A stretch of 64,000 bases of DNA from Microbacterium sp. EST19A (lineage in GTDB: Bacteria; Actinomycetota; Actinomycetes; Actinomycetales; Microbacteriaceae). Below the pieces are notes generated by a model. That model was not told the DNA's origin. It saw nothing but the letters and a program-made list of their open reading frames with translations, and did not search any database. How positions within the stretch are numbered: the first letter of the stretch is position 1; every line of letters begins with the position of its first letter. This document shows positions 20,694 through 28,275 of the stretch, in pieces. The stretch lies in assembly GCF_019969685.1 (NCBI RefSeq), contig NZ_JAHXYZ010000002.1, forward strand, positions 310,001-374,000, written 5' to 3'. The position numbers and the translations under genes were made by a program.

Positions 20694-21119
20694 ATGCCCG
20701 TCACCAGCGAAGCCGCCAGCACGTGGACCGGATCCCTCATGGAGGGCTCGGGCACGGTCGCCTTCTCGTCGTCGAACCTCGGCACCTTCCCGATCAACTG
20801 GAAGGCCCGCAGCGAAGGCAGCGACACGACCACCACCCCGGAGGAGCTGATCGCCGCCGCGCACTCCGCGTGCTTCAGCATGGCTCTCTCGCACGCCCTC
20901 GCCGAGAACGGCACCCCGCCGGAGAAGGTCAACACCAGCGCCTCGGTGACGTTCAAGCCGGGCGTGGGCATCACCGGGAGCCACCTCAACGTGAACGCCG
21001 TCGTCCCCGGTCTGTCGCCGGAGAAGTTCCAGGAGATCGCCGCCGAGGCGAAGACCGGTTGCCCGGTCTCTCAGGCGCTGGCCGGCATCGAGATCACCCT
21101 CGAGGCCACGCTCGCCTGA
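20694..21119 (+). CDS. OsmC-family peroxiredoxin
   Basis: 141 residues of the OsmC/Ohr fold, which reduces organic hydroperoxides with a cysteine pair. C60 (A-A-A-H-S-A-C-F-S-M-A-L) and C123 (K-T-G-C-P-V-S) are the peroxidatic and resolving cysteines; the activating arginine is likely R39 in W-K-A-R. It is OsmC- rather than Ohr-type by sequence (S-S-N-L-G-T-F-P-I-N-W). GAGGAATC precedes the ATG. It may draw reducing power from the two thiol proteins upstream, but that link is inferred from position. Confidence 0.92.
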   Translation: MPVTSEAASTWTGSLMEGSGTVAFSSSNLGTFPINWKARSEGSDTTTTPEELIAAAHSACFSMALSHALAENGTPPEKVNTSASVTFKPGVGITGSHLNVNAVVPGLSPEKFQEIAAEAKTGCPVSQALAGIEITLEATLA

Positions 21120-21572
21120 TCAGGCTCGCGAGCGGTCGGCGCGAGCGAGGCGGATCGCCTCGCGGATGCTGGCCCTCGCGTCCTTGCGGCGGCCGGCAGC
21201 ATCCTGCACGACGCCGAGCCGGTATCGGGCACGCCAGTCCGTCGCCGCAGCATCCGATTCCGCGATGTACCGCGCGATCAGCGGGTCGGCGTCGGCGCGG
21301 GCGATCCGCCCGCTGGGCGTCAGCTCCGTCTCGACCGGCGGCATGCCGCCTTCGGAGTCGAGCTGTCGCCCGAGCCGGTCGGCGGCGAACCCGAACTGCA
21401 TCTCCCTGATGAGCGCCCAGGCGCCGATCGGGGTGAGCACGAGGAGCGTGATCCCCATCCCGATCGAGATGGGAGTGCCGACCGAGATGAACATCACCGC
21501 GAGCCAGATCGCGACGGCCAGGTAGACGAGCAGCGCCGCGGCCATCAGCCCGACGCCGATCCGCGACATCAT
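21120..21572 (-). CDS. Membrane protein with TPR-like C-terminus
   Basis: 150 residues. Two membrane helices (about 7-29 and 35-53) are followed by a soluble helical part with D-P-L-I-A-R-Y, W-R-A-R-Y-R-L-G-V-V-Q-D-A-A-G-R-R-K-D-A-R-A-S-I-R-E-A-I-R-L-A, resembling a tetratricopeptide pair. No enzyme motif is present. The ATG overlaps the dapB stop by four bases, so it is the second gene of a dapB operon. The function is unknown; a scaffold or small-protein partner role would fit. Confidence 0.7.
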   Translation of the reverse strand: MMSRIGVGLMAAALLVYLAVAIWLAVMFISVGTPISIGMGITLLVLTPIGAWALIREMQFGFAADRLGRQLDSEGGMPPVETELTPSGRIARADADPLIARYIAESDAAATDWRARYRLGVVQDAAGRRKDARASIREAIRLARADRSRA

Positions 21573-22309
21573 GCGCGGATGCCGATGTCGATCATGTTCT
21601 CGAGACCCACGAACACGCCGGTGGCGTTGCGGGCGAACGGCACCGAGAGGCGGATGCCGGGCGCGTAGGCGAGCGCCGAATCGACCGTGTCGTGCGTGAA
21701 GGTGAGGGACTCGCCCGGACCTGCGAGGATGACCTCCTGCTTGGCGACGACGCCGGGGCGACGCAGCGAGTGGATCGGCACGCTGCCGACCTGCTGACCA
21801 CGGGCACGCTGATCCGCGTGCGGGGCGCTCACCGGGCCCTGCTCGGCGCGTGCGGCGGCGATGAGCTCGGCCGTGCGCACGGCGGTACCGCTGGGCGAAT
21901 CGATCTTGGTCTCCCGGTGCGCCTCGATGATCTCGGCCGAACCGAAGAACGGCGCCGCAGCCGCGGACAGAGCGGAGCCGAGAACGGATCCGAGTGAGAA
22001 GTTCGGGATGAAGACCGCGCCCGTGCCGGCTGCGTCGACGAGCGGGCGTACGAGGGCGATGCGCTCAGCCGACCAGCCCGACGTCGCGACCAGGATGTTG
22101 ATGCCCCGCTCGACGGCCGCACGGACCACGTCGATGCTGATCTGCGGTGTCGACGCGTCGACGACCAGATCAGCGCCGTCGAGTTCGGAAAGGTCGCTCG
22201 ACGACGTCAGCACGCGGCTCACCTCGAAGCCCTCGAGCTCGTCGATCACCGCGTGGATGATCGTTCCGAGCTTCCCGGTTCCGCCGACGAGTGCTACCTG
22301 CGAGGTCAT
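21569..22309 (-). CDS. dapB: 4-hydroxy-tetrahydrodipicolinate reductase
   Basis: Second step of the DAP branch after DapA. 246 residues with a Rossmann motif G-G-T-G-K-L-G at 9-15 (commonly G-A-x-G-R-M-G) and the substrate motif E-A-H-R-E-T-K-I-D-S-P-S-G-T-A at 129-143. The canonical pair H-H is H131-R132 here; the catalytic first His and the K135 are kept. T-S-G-W follows the cofactor domain where other DapB have T-T-G. Placement close to dapA and thyA matches actinobacterial synteny. Confidence 0.94.
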   Translation of the reverse strand: MTSQVALVGGTGKLGTIIHAVIDELEGFEVSRVLTSSSDLSELDGADLVVDASTPQISIDVVRAAVERGINILVATSGWSAERIALVRPLVDAAGTGAVFIPNFSLGSVLGSALSAAAAPFFGSAEIIEAHRETKIDSPSGTAVRTAELIAAARAEQGPVSAPHADQRARGQQVGSVPIHSLRRPGVVAKQEVILAGPGESLTFTHDTVDSALAYAPGIRLSVPFARNATGVFVGLENMIDIGIRA

Positions 22310-22360
22310 GCATCCAGTCTATGGAGCGGGCGACCGCTTCCGGTCCGGGGCGCGCGGGGC

Positions 22361-22963
22361 TCAGACCGGCATCGGGTCGGGGATGCCGGTGCGCAGCTCG
22401 AAGGGCAGATGACCCGTGTCGTTGTGATTGAGCAGCGTCCAGGGACGCCCCTGCTTCTGCGCGATGATCGTCAGCCCGCAGTGCGCCTGGTTGAGTGTCA
22501 TCCAGCGCCACTCCGGCGCACCGAGCACCTCACGGACGAACCACGCGATGACGAAGTTGTGCGTGATGAGGACCTCGTGGACCTCGCCGTTCTTGCGCAT
22601 GAGGAACTCGTTGACCGCGTCGTCCATCTGCGCACGACCGGCGTCGATCTCGGCGTCCGAGATCGACCCGAAGAAGGGCTCGTACGCGGCGGGCGTCTCG
22701 TCGGTCATACCCGTCGGGACGCAGTCGAACAGCAGAGCCGTCGGCTCGGGGGTCACCGACGGCAGACGCCCGGCGATGGCGCGGGCCGTCTCGTCGGCCC
22801 GCAGCAGCGGAGAGTGCCAGACCGCGTCGAGCGGGAGACCCGAGAGCCGGTCGGCGATCAACTCGGCCTGGCGCTGACCGCGCGGCGACAGGGGTCCGTC
22901 GGCGAGACCGTGCTCGGCATCCTGATGTTCACCGTGTCTGACCAGATATATGTAGTGCGTCAC
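22361..22963 (-). CDS. Histidine phosphatase family protein
   Basis: A 200-residue phosphoglycerate-mutase-like protein. The phospho-acceptor motif is R9-H10-G11-E in L-V-R-H-G-E-H, a second arginine is in L-S-P-R-G-Q-R-Q-A-E, E/D appear in H-S-P-L-L-R-A-D-E-T-A, and the second catalytic histidine is in L-I-T-H-N-F. Substrate not predictable. The start at 22963 overlaps nothing; upstream 69 bases separate it from the AKR-like gene. Confidence 0.87.
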   Translation of the reverse strand: MTHYIYLVRHGEHQDAEHGLADGPLSPRGQRQAELIADRLSGLPLDAVWHSPLLRADETARAIAGRLPSVTPEPTALLFDCVPTGMTDETPAAYEPFFGSISDAEIDAGRAQMDDAVNEFLMRKNGEVHEVLITHNFVIAWFVREVLGAPEWRWMTLNQAHCGLTIIAQKQGRPWTLLNHNDTGHLPFELRTGIPDPMPV

Positions 22964-23032
22964 AACTCGCTCGCTTCATCGCCAGCATCCGCCGGGCCTC
23001 TCATCCACCCTATGTCACAGGGCGGACGCTGC

Positions 23033-24073
23033 TCAGTTGCCGGCACGCGTGAGCTCGGCGACCTGCGTACGCGACAGTGTGACACCGGCACCCTGCATCA
23101 GCTCGTCGACGTGATCGGTCGCGAACGTGTTCACGATCGGCGCCGCGATGGTGCGCTGCGCCAGGAGCCAGGCGATCGAGATCGCGGCAACGGGTACCGC
23201 GAGTTCGGCGGCGACCTGGTCGAGAGCGCGGAGGATCTTGATCCCGCGTCGGTTGAGGTGACCGCGCAGCTGCTCGCCGCGGACGCCCTGCGACGTCAGC
23301 GCCTTGCTGCGGTGACGACCCGACAGGAAGCCGTGCTCGAGCGCGTGCGAGGGCGTCACGGCGAGGTTCTGAGCCCCGGCGACGAGACGCAGGTCGCCCT
23401 CGAACGGCTGCCGGCGCAGCAGGTTGTACGGCGCGTCGATCACCTCGATGCGGGGGTAGCCGGCCGAGGCCAGGATGCGCGCCTCGACCAGACGTTCCGG
23501 CGCGAACCCGAACGCCCCGACGGCACCGATCTTGCCGGCGTCCTTGAGCCACTCGACCGTCGCGAGCGTGTCTTCGACGTTCGTGGTCTTGTCGAGCGTC
23601 GCATCGAGGTACAGCACGTCGATGCGCTCGACGCCGAGACGCGTCAGCGATCCCTCGACGGCGCGGACGAGGTTCACGGAGCCGAGCCCGGGATTGTCGG
23701 CGTGGGCGCCGATGCGCACGCTCAGGATCGCCCGCTCGCGCTGCCCGCGCGACCGGAGCCACTGTCCGATGATGTGCTCGCTGCGCCCGCCCGAGAATCC
23801 GTCGGCGGTGTGGATCGCATTGCCGCCGAACTCCACGTAGCGATCGAGGATGCCGTGGCTCGTCTCGAGGTCGACGTTCCAGCCGAACTCGGCAGCACCC
23901 AGCATCAGCGGGAAGGTCTCGAAACCCGTCTCTCCGAGCGGCTGCCGGACGTTCTCGCCGACTCCTGGTCCGACGATCGGGATCGGGGCGGAGGGATGCT
24001 CGATGGAGGCGGGCTCTGCAGCCCCCTGGGCTCGCTCGTCTGACGCTCCCGCGCCTACGCTGAACAACCGCAT
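23033..24073 (-). CDS. Aldo/keto reductase-like protein lacking the catalytic tetrad
   Basis: 346 residues aligning across the aldo/keto reductase barrel (about 44-340) after an N-terminal extension of roughly 40 residues that may not be translated (a later GTG could be used). The four catalytic residues of AKRs are all replaced: Asp by H88 (I-H-T-A-D), Tyr by F93 (D-G-F-S-G-G-R-S-E), Lys by R120 (S-V-R-I-G) and His by D157 (L-Y-L-D-A). The usual cofactor loop near the C-terminus (G-A-R/S-T/S) reads V-N-T-F-A-T. Structural positions such as G-G-R-S-E and A-W-L-L-A-Q are kept. It is therefore probably not a standard oxidoreductase. It lies downstream of pnp on the same strand. Confidence 0.8.
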   Translation of the reverse strand: MRLFSVGAGASDERAQGAAEPASIEHPSAPIPIVGPGVGENVRQPLGETGFETFPLMLGAAEFGWNVDLETSHGILDRYVEFGGNAIHTADGFSGGRSEHIIGQWLRSRGQRERAILSVRIGAHADNPGLGSVNLVRAVEGSLTRLGVERIDVLYLDATLDKTTNVEDTLATVEWLKDAGKIGAVGAFGFAPERLVEARILASAGYPRIEVIDAPYNLLRRQPFEGDLRLVAGAQNLAVTPSHALEHGFLSGRHRSKALTSQGVRGEQLRGHLNRRGIKILRALDQVAAELAVPVAAISIAWLLAQRTIAAPIVNTFATDHVDELMQGAGVTLSRTQVAELTRAGN

Positions 24074-24236
24074 ACTCTCACCCCCGCGTCGATCGGTGCG
24101 TGCCGACCTGCGTCACTGCTCGTGTGCACCCCCCGGTGCGTACTTCGAGGGTAAGCGACATCGGCGAACGTCCCGACCAATCAGGGGAACGGCGCGAAAA
24201 CTTCCGATAACGGTTTGATCACGTCTCCGACGACAG

Positions 24237-24271
24237 AACCCGGGCCCGTCCTGTGCGGACGGACCCGGGTT
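24237..24271 (-). terminator. Hairpin terminator after pnp
   Basis: Inverted repeat with 15-base arms (AACCCGGGCCCGTCC and its partner GGACGGACCCGGGTT, one mismatch) and a 5-base loop, starting 18 bases past the pnp stop codon. It is the strongest hairpin in the 216-base gap between pnp and the AKR-like gene and separates the two transcripts. No long T-run is present, as is common in this GC-rich group. Confidence 0.7.
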
Positions 24272-24289
24272 CCGGTTCGAGCGTGGTGC

Positions 24290-26563
24290 TTACTCGGCTG
24301 CAGCCTCGACGGGCGCGGCCTCCGCGGCCGGCGCCTCGTCGATGACGGGCTCCAGCGACAGCTTGCCGCGGTCGTCGATCTTCGTGATCTTCACGAGGAT
24401 CTTCTGGCCGACCGAGAGGACGTCGTCGACGTTCTCGACGCGCTTGCCACCGGCGAGCTTGCGCACCTCGGTGACGTGCAGCAGGCCGTCCTTGCCGGGA
24501 AGCAGCGAGACGAAGGCGCCGAACGTGGCGATCTTCACGACGGTTCCGAGGAACTGCTCGCCGATCTCCGGGTTGGTCGGGTTCGCGATCGCGTTCACCT
24601 GCGCACGAGCGGCCTCGGCCGAGGGGCCGTCCGTCGCGCCGATGTAGACGGTGCCGTCCTCCTCGATGGAGATCTGCGCGCCGGTCTCATCCTGGATCGC
24701 GTTGATCGTCTTGCCCTTCGGGCCGATCAGCTCGCCGATCTTGTCGACCGGGATCTGCACGCTGATGACGCGCGGCGCGGTCGGCGCCATCTCGTCGGGA
24801 GCGTCGATCGCGGCGTTCAGGACGTTGAGGATCGTCAGACGCGCATCGCGCGCCTGCGTCAGCGCACCGGCGAGAACCTGCGTCGGGATGCCGTCGAGCT
24901 TCGTGTCGAGCTGGATCGCCGTGACGAACTCGCTGGTACCGGCGACCTTGAAGTCCATGTCGCCGAGAGCGTCTTCCGCACCCAGGATGTCGGTCAGAGC
25001 CGCGTAGCGGGTCTCACCGTTGACCTCGTCGGAGACGAGACCCATCGCGATACCGGCGACGGGAGCGCGCAGCGGCACACCCGCGTTCAGCAGCGACAGG
25101 GTCGACGCGCAGACGGAGCCCATCGACGTGGAGCCGTTGGAGCTCAGCGCCTCGGACACCTGACGGATCGCGTACGGGAACTCCTCGCGGCTCGGCAGCA
25201 CCGGCACGAGCGCGCGCTCGGCGAGGAAGCCGTGCCCGATCTCGCGACGCTTCGGCGAACCGACACGGCCGGTCTCACCGGTCGAGTACGGCGGGAAGTT
25301 GTAGTGGTGCATGTACCGCTTGCTCGTGACCGGCGACAGCGAATCGATCTGCTGCTCCATCTTGAGCATGTTCAGCGTGGTGACGCCCAGGATCTGGGTC
25401 TCGCCGCGCTGGAAGATCGCGGAGCCGTGCACGCGCGGGATGACCTGCACCTCGGCGTCGAGCGGACGGATGTCCGCAAGGCCACGACCGTCGATGCGAG
25501 CGCCCTCGGTGAGGATGCGACCGCGGACGATCTTCTTCGTGACCGACTTGTACGCGGCGGAGAACTCGAGCGGGGCCGCAGCAGGCAGCGAGCCCGATTC
25601 GGTGGCCTCGATGAGCTCGGCCTTGACGCGATCCTTGACCGCGTCGTCCGCCGTCTGACGCTCGACCTTGTCGGCGATCTGGTAGACGCCGACGAGCTCG
25701 TCGTAGGAACGGCCGGCGACGAAGTCGTAGACCTCCTGGCTGTACGCCGGGAAGACCGGGTAGACGCCCGGCTCCTTCGACGCGGTCGCGGCGAGCTCGG
25801 CCTGAGCCTTCACCAGCTGCGCGATGAACGGCTTCGAGGCCTCGAGGCCCTGGGCCACGACATCCTCGTTCGGCTTCGTCGCGCCGGCCTTGATCAGGTT
25901 CCAGCTGCCCTCGGTGGCTTCAGCCTCGACCATCATGATCGCGACGTCTTCGGTGCCATCGGCCTTGGTGACGACGCGGCCGGCGACGATCAGGTCGAAG
26001 ACGGCTTCCTTCACCTGGTCGGCGGTCGGGAACGCGACCCACTGGTCGGCGTTCTCGCCGTGGCCCGGCACGAACGCCAGGCGGACACCGGCGACGGGGC
26101 CGGAGAACGGGAGACCCGAGATCTGGGTCGAAGCCGACGCGGCGTTGATCGCGAGGGCGTCGTAGAACTCGCCCGGAGCGATCGACATCACGGTGATGAC
26201 GACCTGGACCTCGTTGCGGAGGCCGTCGACGAACGACGGACGCAGCGGACGGTCGATCAGACGGCAGACGAGGATCGCCTCGGTGGAGGGACGACCCTCA
26301 CGACGGAAGAACGAGCCGGGGATCTTGCCGGCGGCGTAGGAGCGCTCCTCGACGTCGACCGTCAGCGGGAAGAAGTCGAAGCCCTCGCGCGGGTGCTTGC
26401 CTGCGCTGGTGGCCGAGAGGAGCATGGTCTCGCCGTCGAGGTACGCGGCGACTGCGCCCTGAGCCTGCTGCGCGAGGCGGCCGGTCTCGAAGCGGATGGT
26501 GCGGGTGCCGAAGCGGCCGTTGTCGAGAACGGCCTCGGTGGCGGTGATTTCAGGACCTTCCAA
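24290..26563 (-). CDS. pnp: Polyribonucleotide nucleotidyltransferase (PNPase)
   Basis: Phosphorolytic 3'-to-5' exoribonuclease and tailing enzyme (GpsI in actinobacteria). 757 residues: two RNase PH-like cores (about 15-240 and 340-560) around a helical linker, a KH domain with [12 protein letters not shown] (near 600) and a C-terminal S1 domain (about 660-735), ending in an alanine/glutamate tail. The start is a TTG at 26563 with AAGGAG seven bases upstream; the in-frame ATG at 26617 lies before this SD. Gene order differs from the norm: rpsO is 30 kb away. Confidence 0.97.
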   Translation of the reverse strand: MEGPEITATEAVLDNGRFGTRTIRFETGRLAQQAQGAVAAYLDGETMLLSATSAGKHPREGFDFFPLTVDVEERSYAAGKIPGSFFRREGRPSTEAILVCRLIDRPLRPSFVDGLRNEVQVVITVMSIAPGEFYDALAINAASASTQISGLPFSGPVAGVRLAFVPGHGENADQWVAFPTADQVKEAVFDLIVAGRVVTKADGTEDVAIMMVEAEATEGSWNLIKAGATKPNEDVVAQGLEASKPFIAQLVKAQAELAATASKEPGVYPVFPAYSQEVYDFVAGRSYDELVGVYQIADKVERQTADDAVKDRVKAELIEATESGSLPAAAPLEFSAAYKSVTKKIVRGRILTEGARIDGRGLADIRPLDAEVQVIPRVHGSAIFQRGETQILGVTTLNMLKMEQQIDSLSPVTSKRYMHHYNFPPYSTGETGRVGSPKRREIGHGFLAERALVPVLPSREEFPYAIRQVSEALSSNGSTSMGSVCASTLSLLNAGVPLRAPVAGIAMGLVSDEVNGETRYAALTDILGAEDALGDMDFKVAGTSEFVTAIQLDTKLDGIPTQVLAGALTQARDARLTILNVLNAAIDAPDEMAPTAPRVISVQIPVDKIGELIGPKGKTINAIQDETGAQISIEEDGTVYIGATDGPSAEAARAQVNAIANPTNPEIGEQFLGTVVKIATFGAFVSLLPGKDGLLHVTEVRKLAGGKRVENVDDVLSVGQKILVKITKIDDRGKLSLEPVIDEAPAAEAAPVEAAAE

Positions 26564-26928
26564 GAGGTCTCTCCTTCTTTGTTTAGACTCGCGAATCCGT
26601 ATGACGCGCGAGCGCATTCAAGAGGAGCGGAAACAGCAGGGTTCGGGCGCGCGGGCACTCCCGCGAACATCGCCTGCGCTGGCCACCAGTAGAAAGCCAC
26701 CCGACATCTCCTGCCGAGGAACCCACCACAGGGGACCAGCTTCTCCGCCGCTCGCTCCATGAGTCGATATGAAATTGTGCAGTCGACACACGTCAACCTC
26801 ACCCAGCCTACCAGCGGGATCCCCGGAATCCCGCGAGCGGACCTGTGCGGCGGATCGGACACGTCCCGGCCACGGGGCGTTCACCGTCCGGATGCCGGGA
26901 CGAGATCGGCATCCGCTGTGCTGACGTC
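26564..26928. other. 365-base gap: pnp leader and promoter, and ugd upstream region
   Basis: The largest gene-free stretch. I see no ORF with coding character. It holds the pnp promoter (26768-26796), a roughly 200-base pnp leader containing a G/C hairpin (CGCGGG-CACT-CCCGCG), a 7-bp stem at 26814-26834 (GCGGGAT/ATCCCGC) and a GGATGCC/GGCATCC inverted repeat at 26890-26914 just before the UDP-glucose dehydrogenase start. The long leader would suit post-transcriptional control of pnp, known in other bacteria, but nothing proves it here. Confidence 0.5.
26768..26796 (-). promoter_or_regulatory. Probable pnp promoter
   Basis: On the minus strand, TTGACG (26796-26791) and TCATAT (26773-26768) are separated by 17 bases, a good primary-sigma-factor pattern in an otherwise GC-rich stretch. 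Transcription from it would give a leader of about 200 bases before the TTG start of pnp. Confidence 0.55.
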
Positions 26929-28239
26929 ATGCGCATGTCAGTGATCGGCTGCGGGTACCTCGGTGCCGTGCACGCCGCGGCCATGGCCTCGATCGGACAC
27001 GACGTCGTCGGCATCGACGTCGACGAAGGCAAGGTCGCGGCACTCGCCTCCGGGACGGCGCCCTTCTTCGAGCCGCAGCTCACCGAGCTGCTCGCGGACG
27101 GCCTCGCCTCCGGCCGCCTGCGCTTCCGCAGCAGCATGGCCGATGCTGCGGGGGCGGACGTGCACTTCCTGGCCGTCGGCACGCCGCAACTGGCCGGCGG
27201 CCACGCCGCCGACCTCCGGTACGTCGACGCCGCGGTGGATGCCCTGCTCCCCCACCTCCGTCCGGGCGACGTGCTGGCAGGGAAGTCGACGGTCCCGGTC
27301 GGCACCGCCGCACGGCTGGCCGAAAGGATCGCGGGCAGCGGCGCGACCCTCGTCTGGAATCCCGAGTTCCTCCGGGAGGGGTGGGCCGTCCACGACACCC
27401 TCACACCGGACCGGCTCGTCGTCGGCGCGGAACCCGGTGCCGACGGCGAGCGCGCGGTCGATGTGCTCCGTGAGGCGTACGGCTCCGCCCTCGATGCGGG
27501 GACGCCGTTCCTCGTGACCGACCTCGCGACGGCCGAGCTGGTCAAGGGCGCGGCGAACGCCTTCCTCGCCACCAAGATCTCGTTCATCAACGCGATGGCC
27601 GAGATCGCCGAGGCGGCCGGCGCGGACGTCACGCTCCTCGCGGACGCGCTCGGGCACGACGGCCGCATCGGACGCCGCTACCTCGGCTCCGGCATCGGCT
27701 TCGGCGGCGGGTGCCTTCCGAAGGACATCCGCGCCTTCGCCGCACGCGCCGAAGAGCTCGGGCGCGGGGAGGCTGTCGGATTCCTGCGCGAGGTCGACGC
27801 CATCAACCTGCGCCGGCGCGACCGAGCCGTGCAGCTCGTCGTCGACGCGCTCGGCGGTCTCGTCTTCGGCCGACGCATCGCCGTGCTGGGGGCGGCGTTC
27901 AAGCCCTTCAGCGACGACATCCGCGACTCGCCCGCCCTCGATGTCGCCGTGCGGCTGCGCGGGCTCGGCGCCGACGTCGTGGTGACCGACCCGGCGGCGA
28001 TCGACAACGCGCAGGCCGCGCACCCGCAGCTCGGCTATGCCCGCGAACGCGACGATGCGCTGCGGGAGGCGGACGCGGTCGTGATCGTCACCGAGTGGGA
28101 CGAGTACCGCCGTGACCTGTCACCCGCACACGCCGGAGGTCTGGTGCGGGGCCGCATCGTCGTCGACGGCCGGAACTGCCTCGATGCCGCCGCGTGGCGG
28201 GCCGCCGGTTGGCAGTACCACGGCATGGGACGGCGCTGA
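26929..28239 (+). CDS. UDP-glucose 6-dehydrogenase family protein
   Basis: Oxidises UDP-glucose to UDP-glucuronate (or a related nucleotide sugar) with NAD. 436 residues: Rossmann motif G-C-G-Y-L-G at 7-12, K119-S-T-V-P-V-G, W-N-P-E-F-L-R-E-G at 143-151, the lysine K206 in A-E-L-V-K, and the catalytic C262 in G-F-G-G-G-C-L-P-K-D (most family members have G-G-S-C-F). The third domain has A-F-K-P-F-S-D-D-I-R-D-S-P. ATG 26929 or 26935 are both possible; the first is preferred. It opens the accessory region next to the glycosyltransferase fusion. GDP-mannose dehydrogenase is the alternative. Confidence 0.9.
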   Translation: MRMSVIGCGYLGAVHAAAMASIGHDVVGIDVDEGKVAALASGTAPFFEPQLTELLADGLASGRLRFRSSMADAAGADVHFLAVGTPQLAGGHAADLRYVDAAVDALLPHLRPGDVLAGKSTVPVGTAARLAERIAGSGATLVWNPEFLREGWAVHDTLTPDRLVVGAEPGADGERAVDVLREAYGSALDAGTPFLVTDLATAELVKGAANAFLATKISFINAMAEIAEAAGADVTLLADALGHDGRIGRRYLGSGIGFGGGCLPKDIRAFAARAEELGRGEAVGFLREVDAINLRRRDRAVQLVVDALGGLVFGRRIAVLGAAFKPFSDDIRDSPALDVAVRLRGLGADVVVTDPAAIDNAQAAHPQLGYARERDDALREADAVVIVTEWDEYRRDLSPAHAGGLVRGRIVVDGRNCLDAAAWRAAGWQYHGMGRR

Positions 28240-28275
28240 GGCGTCTCGTCTCGCCTCCCTCGCTCGCCCGCTCGG

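Noticed and set aside
24215..26692. Open frame of 825 codons opposite pnp
   Set aside because: Antisense shadow; PNPase domains are complete on the minus strand.
26814..26834. GCGGGAT/ATCCCGC stem as a terminator
   Set aside because: It lies upstream of both divergent genes, so no transcript should end there; kept only as part of the gap description.
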